A stretch of DNA of 64,000 nucleotides, taken from positions 16,189,501 through 16,253,500 of the forward strand of contig OZ005605.1 in the NCBI GenBank assembly GCA_963930655.1. Direction: 5' to 3'. The position numbers and the translations under genes were made by a program. The DNA comes from Myrica gale (Eukaryota > Streptophyta > Magnoliopsida > Fagales > Myricaceae). Each line of letters begins with the position of its first letter. The stretch's first letter is position 1. The notes below the pieces were generated by a model. The model made no database searches. It was not told the origin of the DNA and saw only the letters and a list, made by a program, of their open reading frames with translations. Positions 59,771-64,000 of the stretch are shown here, piece after piece.

Positions 59771-60286
59771 ATTTTAATGAATGTCCTACTGCTTGTAGCA
59801 TTTGGCACATATTCTAAAATTTCCTCTACTCTCAAATTGGATCCATAAAATTCATCCAAAAAAGAAAAATAATCGTACATGTAATTTATGCCATAGTTTA
59901 TACCGCACTTTCATTTGGAAAACAGTAAAATCAGTTCACTCTCTAGCCCATTAAGGACAAAACAGAGGAGAACAGAAACTTTTACTTTGCTCGACCGGCG
60001 ACCAGCCGGCAGCCAGAAAGAGGAAAACAAAATGACTGCAAACAATGGGAATTGGGTGTAGATTACCTTTAGAGCTCTTCGTTCTTGAAAATCTTTCAAT
60101 ACCGCCTTTTTGGTAGTTAATAGAAGAGCTCTGGTGGTTAGAAGAGAGGTACTTCTTCTGATAGGCAAACACGGTCTTGAAAAAAGACGGTCCCCCAGAA
60201 AAGGATTGTTGATGGGTTTCAAAAGGGTGTGGGAACTGCAAGATTGTGAAATGGGCATGCAGATTGAGGAATGCATATCTGTCTCA

Positions 60287-60315
60287 CCCCCTCTCTCTCT
60301 CTCTCTCTCTCTCTG
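60287..60315. repeat. CT microsatellite upstream of the ycf23-like start
   Basis: A run of about 13 CT units lies just upstream of the first ATG of the ycf23-like gene, where it reads as GA on the coding strand. Such runs are common in plant 5' UTRs. The 60316-60769 stretch between the two divergent genes shows no other feature I can support. Confidence 0.85.
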
Positions 60316-60769
60316 GGTGAGAATGCAGTTGGAGGAAGAGATAGGGTGCTGGGAGATTTTGGTCGGTTTGGTTTCCCACTTTTTGCCACCTCACATGAAA
60401 GGACAAGAATATCGAGTTAACAGTTCCATGACCATGGTTTAGTTAACCGTGTCAGAGCATGCTTTCTTTGCATTGTAAGTTGTAACAATGCCCACTAGAG
60501 AATCGAACTGGACCATCAATAGGGAATCACAACCGCGTAACAGAGAAAAGCCACTCAAAATAGCGGACAACCAAGCATTTTGACTCCATTTCGGTTATGT
60601 GGGCTTTCTTCCTTTCTAAATCGTCTCTCTAGCATGTTGTATTGTCCTTTCTCATATTTTCCCAGCCAAAGAGTGGCTTCGGAGGTACGGTGGCCAAGCT
60701 GGTCCTGTCAATCGGCTGAGAGGACTAGGAAGAAGAGCTAACTGCTAAGCTATAGGCATTGAAGCAAAA

Positions 60770-63700
60770 TTGGAGGAAGCTAAAATGGCAGACAGAAAGA
60801 TAAATGAGACTATGATATGTTATAATCTCACAATATCCGTCAGCAATGGCATCTGGCAAACCGAAAGCCCACTCCTCAAGTCCCTCCCTCTCTTCGTATC
60901 ACAGCTTACCGTTATTCTCTCCGTCACTCGCTTTCTCTTCTTAGTCCTAAAACCCCTCCACCAGCCCCATCTCGTTGCTGAGATCCTGGTAAGTGCAATT
61001 CGCATAGCATAATAGCTTAATGTACAAGATCTCCTACAAATGGGACTTGGGCACTTAGCGTTTATTGGTAATCAATTTTTTGCACGCATATAACACGAAC
61101 TAACAGAAGGAAATTTCTCAATTTTGTACAGACGGGATTCATCATAGGTCCATTAGCACTGAGGCACTTCCAATTTCCAAAGACTTTTCCCACCAAGGGG
61201 CATCATACTCATCGAGACAATGGCATACTTAGGCCTCATTTTCTATGTATTTCTCACGGGGTTAGAGATGGACCTAACCGCGATCTTGCGAGCGGGGAAA
61301 AGGGTGATGAGCATCGCTATGACTGGAATTGTCATCCCAATGGGGATAGGAATAGGGTTGTTCTTCCTACTGCAACACCACGCCAAAACTAATGCCACGA
61401 CCGTGGGTTGCATGTTCTGCGCTGTTGCTCTCACCATCACGGGCTTCCCGGTGCTCACACGCATCTTAGCGGATCTCAAGCTCCTCCAGTCTGATATAGG
61501 GAGGACAACCATGTCCGTGGCCATGCTGAACGACATATATGCTTGGGTTCTCATTACAGTCTTGATACCAGTAGGCACCAACCTCAAAACTTCTCCCTAC
61601 TCAATAACTGCCATAGTCGCCTTCGTTTTGATCTGCTTTTTCGCGGTCCGTCCTCTCATCGAAAGGATAATCCACTCCACTCCGGAGGACAGCTACAACG
61701 ACTACTATCTATGTTTTGTGCTCGCTGGGGCAATTATTTGCGGGTGCATCACCGATGCAATCGGTTCACACTCCGTTGTGGGAGCTTTTATGTTTGAGCT
61801 TATCATACCCAATGGGGATTTGGGGGATGAGCTTTTGGATAGGCTAGATGACTTTGTTTCGGGGCTTATGTTGCCGCTCTTCTTTGCAAGTTGTGGGATG
61901 AGAATCGATTTCACGAATATCGCAGAGGGCACGTCCTGGTTGTTGGTGGTGGTGGTGATATGCTTCGCTTGTATGGCTACGATTTTGAGCTCTCTCGCCG
62001 CTTGCTTATTCTCTGACATGACGATTCGAGATGGTACAGCTCTTGCGGTACTTTTGAACACTAAAGTCATCTTGGCAATCATTATCCTCGACGCGGGGTG
62101 GGACAAAAAGGTACATGTGTTGTGTTCCTTCTATGGGTGTGTCCGCACGTTTTGAACACCTTTCATTGTTTTTAACTTGATCTTTTCAATTTCTCGTTTA
62201 AGAGTTATTTTACCTGCACTTCTTAATTTTATATGTGATTCACATATACTATCCAGATTTTGAACAGCCAGTACTACACTGTGATGCTGGTTGCTATGCT
62301 GATAATGACGATTGCCGTGGCGCCGTTCATGTCTTCTGTCTACAGGCCCAGAAAGGGGTGACACCGGTTATTATGTGAGTGTGTGAGTAGACGGATGAGA
62401 TTAAAAGTTGAGAAATCTAATGGCTAAAAAAATGCCACGTTATTTAAGGAAACCGGGTCGATTTCGCGGGTAGGGTTCGTGGGTAGGGTTCGTTAAATGA
62501 CGTGGCATTTTTTTAGGCATTAGATTTCTCAACTTCTAGTCTCACCCGTTCACTCACACACTCACACAATAATCTCAATCACACAATAACTTTTGCCAGA
62601 AAGGGGTTGAGGCTCTACAGGCCAAGGGTCATTCAAAGAACAAAGCCGGACACGGAACTCCGAGTCCTGGCTTGCATCCACACCACCCGGAATGTGTCGG
62701 GCATAATCGACCTCCTTTAAGTCTCCCACGCTACCAAAATATCCCCATTGACAGTCTTTGTCCTCCACCTTGTCGAGCTCACAGGCCGCTCCTCCGCCAT
62801 GCTTATCGTCCACTCCACTCGCAAATCCGGAGCCCACAACCCCGGCCGCGCCCAGGCCGACTCCAACCTCATCATCAGTGCCTTCGAAGCGTTTGAGAGC
62901 GACAACCACCTTGTCACCGTCCAGCCGCTCACTGCCATGTCACCGTACGGGACAATGCACGAGGATATTTGCAGCTTGGCCGAGGATAAGTGTGTTGAGC
63001 TGATTCTCCTCCCTTTTCACAAGCACCCACAGTGGATGGCCGAATGGAGGACGAGAACGCAGCTTACAGAGGCATAAACCTCAACGTTTTGGCCAATGCA
63101 CCGTGTTCCGTGGGAATATTTATCGACCACGATGTAGCGGGAGCTTTGCGCCCTGGTGGGCCTAATGACAGTGTCCACTATCGCTTTGCCATGCTCTTCT
63201 TTGGTGGGCCTGACGACCGCGAGGCACTAGCTTATGCATGGAGAATGGCGGACCACCCCGGAATCAGCCTCACCGTGGTGAGGTTTCTTCCGGGCAAGAA
63301 CGTCGTGGAAATAGAGCCAGGACTCATGGATGAAGGCCTCGGGATGCTATCAAATATAGCTGACAGCGAGAGGCAAACTGCGATTGACGAGGACTACATA
63401 AACTTTTTTAGGCTCGGGACGAAAAGCGTGGAGTCTGTAATGTACTTCGAAAAAGAGGTGAACAATGGGGAGGAAATAGTGTCGGCTATAGGTGCAATGG
63501 ATAACAGTTTCGGCTTATACATAGTTGGAAAGGGGACAGGGATGGTGTCGCCGCTTACGTCAGGGCTATCGGAGTGGAGCGATTGCCCGGAGCTAGGGGC
63601 GATTGGGGATGTGTTGGTGTCCTCGGACTTTGCCTCGAACGCCTCGGTTCTTGTGGTGCAGCAGTATGGCTTTGGGGCTCAAGCTGGAGGGAAATCGTCG

Positions 63701-63823
63701 CCGCGAGAGGGGTCGAGGGGAGAGCATTTCGTAATTCGTCTGCGCTTGATGGGTGGCTTGAGGTCTTCGGTAAGGTCAAAGGCAAGTTGTCTGACAGTGA
63801 CTCTCCGTTTGGGGATGACTGAA
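60770..63823 (+). pseudogene. CHX: CHX-type cation/H+ antiporter, disabled
   Basis: Exons read 60770-60988, 61132-62110 and 62257 onward. CHX proteins (CPA2 family) exchange K+ or Na+ for H+ across endomembranes or the plasma membrane. The recovered protein has the membrane part, with SLPLFVSQLTVILSVTRF, YLGLIFYVFLTGLEMDL, GFPVLTRILADLKLLQ and the ion-site motif MLNDIYAW. The cytosolic part follows, with KPDTELRVLACIHTTRNV, VFVLHLVELTGRSSAML, TMHEDICSLAEDK and FFGGPDDREALAYAWRM. Lesions: an extra G in the run at 61197-61200 shifts the frame. A MITE sits at 62360-62595 with a stop at its edge. TAA at 62718-62720 replaces a usual Glu after DLL. A missing base near 63026-63031 shifts the frame again before VDGRMEDENAAYRG. 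The C-terminal end after VVQQYG is also uncertain. No intact reading frame links the parts. Confidence 0.92.
62360..62595. mobile_element. Mutator-like MITE in CHX exon 3
   Basis: A 236 bp insertion with long inverted arms: the left arm from about 62369 pairs with the right arm ending about 62590 over roughly 85 bases, including GAGAAATCTAATG and AAAAAAATGCCACGT. The flanking duplication is CCAGAAAGGGGT (62348-62359 and 62596-62607). Part of it may be chance, so the true target size is 9-12 bp. Long arms with a duplication near 9 bp fit a Mutator-like MITE. Removing it restores a continuous CHX reading frame at this point. Confidence 0.85.
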
Positions 63824-64000
63824 TTACTGAAGCTTCTGTCAAAGCACAATGTCATGTATGCCCATTTCCCAGATTTGTTACATGCATATTCTGCAATTTA
63901 TACGAAAAAAAAAAAGAAAAAAAAAAGAAAGAAAAGAGAGGCTTGGAAGTTGGAAGACTGAAGATCATGAATAGCGGTACCCGGAAATTTGACCTCGACA

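Larger units (their letters stand above)
46084..60276 (-). pseudogene. ycf23: Nuclear ycf23-like (DUF561) gene, disabled
   Basis: Exons read 60276-60067, 51135-51070, about 50551-50480, 50088-50026, 49841-49782, 49203-49114, 49030-48923, 48188-48070 and 46296-46084. The recovered protein follows the DUF561/ycf23 family. One sees KKAVLKDFQERRALK, SGLQNFNRDNVASVV, GGATHVDIACDPELVKLAI, VCVSSVDPTAFPTAVEAG, IGNYDSFYEM, VDIIQTEGGK, AYSIYRAVKIPIMCSSGLS and SAVNKLNDTVAMIAEVRGIA. The first exon is Ser/Thr/Arg-rich, fitting a plastid transit peptide. The molecular function of the family is unknown to me. Three lesions are visible: TAA at 49009-49007 where the family has Glu, a one-base deletion in exon 8 (119 bases where 40 codons are needed), and an exon 3 end with no in-phase donor at the expected place. 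Introns 1 and 8 contain retrotransposon insertions. Confidence 0.88.

Overview
This is nuclear DNA from a dicot-like flowering plant. The evidence is intron-rich plant genes with GT-AG introns, plastid-targeted fatty-acid enzymes, a plant HMG-box protein, a CHX antiporter, and plant-type Copia, CACTA, hAT, Mutator-like and SINE elements. The species cannot be named from the sequence alone.

0-18.9 kb, minus strand: a tandem family of plastid 3-oxoacyl-ACP synthase I (KAS I). Copies A (3590-8872) and B (13274-18673) are complete. Each has seven exons of identical lengths and encodes 468 residues. A third copy, C, lies at the left edge. Only its exons 4 and 5 are inside the window, its exons 1-3 are absent at the expected place, and its conserved active-site lysine is replaced by methionine. 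Copia retrotransposon remnants sit at both gene-gene junctions (about 1290-2450 and 9569-12445), and the second junction falls inside an LTR. Copy A carries a hAT MITE in intron 1 and copy B a tRNA-derived SINE in intron 3. A fragment of an MCM3 replicative helicase gene lies between them.

18.9-39.3 kb: transposon territory. A CACTA-type element (left end at 21674) carries an uninterrupted six-exon TNPA-like gene on the minus strand. A second, 9.2 kb CACTA element (29837-39041, target duplication AGT) lies inside an older terminal-inverted-repeat element. It has itself received a solo Copia LTR and a hAT MITE, and its TNP2 and TNPA genes are decayed.

40.9-44.6 kb, plus strand: one ordinary gene, a six-exon HMG-box protein of 167 residues resembling plant HMGB14.

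46-63.8 kb: two divergent, disabled genes. On the minus strand is a nine-exon nuclear homologue of ycf23 (DUF561). It has a nonsense codon, a one-base deletion, a damaged exon 3, a solo LTR in intron 8 and an 8.4 kb Copia element in intron 1. The Copia element looks like a Sirevirus. It lost integrase and reverse transcriptase, has an aspartate-to-asparagine change in its protease motif, and carries an extra same-strand ORF in the position where Sireviruses have an env-like gene. On the plus strand is a CHX cation/H+ antiporter pseudogene with two frameshifts, a nonsense codon and a Mutator-like MITE inserted in its last exon.

Of the host genes, only KAS I copies A and B and the HMGB gene look functional. 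All exon borders were read by eye from splice sites, reading frame and recalled family sequences. No alignment or database search was run.
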